NCBI GenBank assembly: GCA_003243865.1
Contig: QHBQ01000399.1
Location: 1-7,431, forward strand
Length of the DNA: 7,431 bases
Origin: Candidatus Chloroheliales bacterium
Lineage (GTDB): Bacteria > Chloroflexota > Chloroflexia > QHBQ01
Direction: 5' to 3'
The position numbers and the translations under genes were made by a program. The notes under the pieces were generated by a model, which did no database searches, was not told where the DNA came from, and worked only from the letters and a program-made list of their open reading frames with translations. The first letter of the stretch is position 1, and the number at the start of each line of letters is the position of its first letter. This document shows, one piece after another, positions 5,337 through 7,431 of this stretch.

Positions 5337-5362
5337 GGGAGGATAAGGAATCTTGGAGCGTG

Positions 5363-7431
5363 TCAATGAGAGATAGCCGCGCCGTCCGGGATAGGCAGGC
5401 TACGGACAAGAGCGATCACCTGCTCCTCGGTAAGCGTGCAACCTATGCTCCAAGCGGCGTTGAAGCTGGCTTCATCCATTTGGCTGCGGGTGGTGGCAAG
5501 GTAGCGCTCGTAATGGGCGCGCCCTTCCGGTGGAATAGTTAGGTTATGAGCCTGGCGCAATGCCTCCGCCGCGCCAAATAGTGTCGCTGCTGTTTCCGCC
5601 GGGCCAACCGCTGCGGCCAGTGTCGCGTACCCAGTCAGCGTCTCAGCGATGCCGGGGCGATTTACCATCTGCTGGTAGAGGGTCAAGCTCTGGGTAAGGT
5701 AACGAATAGCCGCTTGATAATCGCCCTGGTCAGTAGCTACCATGCCCAGATTGTTGAGGGCAAGCGCGATGCCTTGCTCATCACCTAGCTGCTGTAGGAT
5801 CGCCAATGCCTGTTCCTGGCAGCGTTTGGCCGCCTCATAGTTGTAGTCAACAACGTGCAAATTGCCCAGGCCAATCAGGGCTTTGGCGCGGAGCGCGAGG
5901 GCTTCGCTTGGCATCCGCAGTACCGCCTCCATCCAGAGGCGGCCCTCCGGATGGTGATCACTTACCAGCCAGAACCACCACATTGCTACTACCATCCGCA
6001 GCGCATATTCAGCCATACCCGCTCTTAGGTACCAGCCGAGCGCAGTACGAATATTGCCGAGTTCAAGCTCCAGATGGTCGAGCCAGTCCTGCTGCTGGGG
6101 GCCGCTCAACTCCCGTGTGGCCTGCTCCGCCAGGGCAAGGTAGAGGCTGGCGTGCCGCTGCCGCAATGGCTGCTCCTCACCATGCGCCACCAGCAATTCA
6201 GCGGCAAACTGGCGAATCGTCTCCAGCATTGTGTAGCGAGCCGCGCCGTCCTGTTCGTTCGCCTGCACCAGCGATTTGTTCACCAACTGAATCAGCAAGT
6301 TCAACACGTCTTCGGATTGTAGACTGTAGGAGCTAAAATCTCCGGCGCAGATGACCTCGGCAGCTTCGAGGCTCCAACCACCGCCGAACACCGCCAGGCG
6401 GCGGAGCAGGGTGCGCTCTGGCTCATTCAGCAGGTCGTAGCTCCATTGAAGCGAAGCCCGGAGGGTTTGCTGGCGGGTAGGTGCGGCGGAGTCGCTACTG
6501 CGCAGCAGGCGGAAACGATGCTCCAGGCGGCGGGCAATTTGCTCCACACTGAGGGCCTTCACCAGCGGCGCGGCCAGTTCAATTGCCAGAGGGATACCAT
6601 CTAGCTGCTGGCAGATTTGCACCACGCTGGCGGTGTTGCGCTCGGTCAAACGGAAGCGCGGCAGCACCGCCTGTGCCCGCGCCACGAACAGGCTGACCGC
6701 GGCGTGGCTCTGCGCCTGTGCGCTAGACAAGGACAGATTTGCGCTGGGCAGGGCCAGGGGCGACAGCCGCCATTCGACCTCGCCGCTTACCCCCAGTGGT
6801 TCGCGGCTGGTAGCGAGAATCTGCAGGTGGGGACAGTTTTCAAGTAGCAGCTTGACCGGGGCAGCGATGAAAGCAAGCATATGTTCGCAGTTGTCCAGCA
6901 GCAGGAGCAGCCGACGGGGCCGGATGCAGTCAACCAGGGTCTCCTCAATCATCCGTCCAGGTTCATCACGGATGCCCAGGATCAGGGCGATGGCACAGAG
7001 CAGCATGGTGCGATCATGCAGACGAGTAAGGTCAACCATCCAGCAGCCGTCGTCATATTGGCCGAGCAGGGTAGTGGCTAGCTCGTTTGCCAGACGAGTC
7101 TTACCCATGCCACCCGCGCCACTAATTGTCAAAAGGCGGGTGCTGGTGAGCAGCGCAGCCAATTCCCGCATCTCGACCTCGCGGCCAACGAAACTGGTCA
7201 GGGGCAACGGCAGGTTGCCCGGCGCTGAGTGCTGTGTGCTGAGGGCGGCGTACTGGGGTGATGGCGCAAGCTGATTGAGCGGTGGCTGCTGCCATTCTTC
7301 AGGTTTGAAGGGCGGACAGTTCGCCAACGCCAGTAGTTCAATTGCGGCGACCTTGCTTTGCAACACCCCCCACTTAGCTAGCACACGCACGATTGCGTTG
7401 ACGTTGGCGCAGGAGAGCGGCACCTTGCCGC
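5363..7431 (-). CDS. NB-ARC-type P-loop ATPase/TPR regulator (5' end beyond window)
   Basis: This is a large signal-sensing ATPase of the AfsR/LuxR-associated (STAND) type. At least 688 residues are visible and the frame is open to base 7431, so the first Met is outside; numbering below starts at the GTG 7423 codon. Residues 1-43 look like the end of an N-terminal DNA-binding or effector region. LPLPLTSFVGRE (71-82) is the usual entry to this ATPase. Walker A is GAGGMGKT (102-109), Walker B RLLLLLDNCEH (171-181), the sensor-like ILATSREPL (202-210) and the GxP motif GIPLAIELAA (276-285). A winged-helix-like stretch (ERTLLRRLAVFGGGW) is at 336-350. TPR-like helices run about 513-590, fewer than most relatives carry. 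The tail (AATLFGAAEALR to LTEEQVIALV, 612-673) is the C-terminal module seen in this group. It is likely cytosolic and nucleotide-switched; its targets are unknown. A terminator follows. Confidence 0.9.
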   Translation of the reverse strand, partial: GKVPLSCANVNAIVRVLAKWGVLQSKVAAIELLALANCPPFKPEEWQQPPLNQLAPSPQYAALSTQHSAPGNLPLPLTSFVGREVEMRELAALLTSTRLLTISGAGGMGKTRLANELATTLLGQYDDGCWMVDLTRLHDRTMLLCAIALILGIRDEPGRMIEETLVDCIRPRRLLLLLDNCEHMLAFIAAPVKLLLENCPHLQILATSREPLGVSGEVEWRLSPLALPSANLSLSSAQAQSHAAVSLFVARAQAVLPRFRLTERNTASVVQICQQLDGIPLAIELAAPLVKALSVEQIARRLEHRFRLLRSSDSAAPTRQQTLRASLQWSYDLLNEPERTLLRRLAVFGGGWSLEAAEVICAGDFSSYSLQSEDVLNLLIQLVNKSLVQANEQDGAARYTMLETIRQFAAELLVAHGEEQPLRQRHASLYLALAEQATRELSGPQQQDWLDHLELELGNIRTALGWYLRAGMAEYALRMVVAMWWFWLVSDHHPEGRLWMEAVLRMPSEALALRAKALIGLGNLHVVDYNYEAAKRCQEQALAILQQLGDEQGIALALNNLGMVATDQGDYQAAIRYLTQSLTLYQQMVNRPGIAETLTGYATLAAAVGPAETAATLFGAAEALRQAHNLTIPPEGRAHYERYLATTRSQMDEASFNAAWSIGCTLTEEQVIALVRSLPIPDGAAISH

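Noticed and set aside
5213..5542. Plus-strand ORF with a repeated VLCG segment
   Set aside because: The segment is the translation of the 12-bp tandem repeat. The ORF runs through the regulator's terminator and into its C-terminal codons on the opposite strand.

Overview
This window most likely comes from a GC-rich Chloroflexota-like bacterium (Caldilinea/Anaerolineae-type genomes). The inference rests on three things: the intergenic GATTGCA-type heptad arrays and 'GGGCG...CGCCCCTAC' hairpins, a large 'LPLPLTSFVGRE' NB-ARC/TPR regulator, and Ser/Thr-rich lipoproteins next to S-layer (SLH) debris. No taxonomic marker gene is present, so this is a judgement from style, not proof. Every gene I can support is on the minus strand, so transcription runs from right to left.

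In order of transcription: (1) 7431-5363 is an NB-ARC-type P-loop ATPase/TPR regulator, with its N-terminus cut by the window edge. (2) 5362-5113 is an intergenic region with a rho-independent terminator for the regulator and a 12-bp tandem repeat. (3) 5112-1984 is a compact co-directional cluster: a 4-TM membrane protein, lipoprotein B, a SAM-dependent methyltransferase, and lipoprotein A, which is a paralogue of B. (4) 1966-1814 is an orphan SLH-like C-terminal fragment. (5) 1813-1631 is a MITE-like repeat block: inverted heptad arrays at its ends and two 32-bp hairpin repeats inside. (6) 1612-518 is selD, selenide water dikinase. (7) 517-316 is another intergenic region with the same repeat families. 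(8) 315-1 is the N-terminal part of a membrane protein cut by the left edge.

The most important observation is in selD. The long open frame begins only at an internal Met (1549). Reading upstream in the same frame to an ATG at 1612 crosses one TGA (1561-1559), exactly where the catalytic Cys of SelD belongs, in the context C-A-G-(TGA)-A-A-K. A bacterial-SECIS-like hairpin follows immediately. SelD here is therefore almost certainly a selenoprotein, and the host should decode UGA as selenocysteine. An automated annotation would cut off the active site or call the gene broken.

The four-gene cluster is the best candidate for something undescribed. Two tandem-duplicated secreted lipoproteins flank a methyltransferase, preceded by a small membrane protein with a Trp/His-rich motif. 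I can describe the parts but cannot assign a function. The upstream regulator could control the cluster, but the terminator separates their transcripts and nothing in the sequence proves the link.
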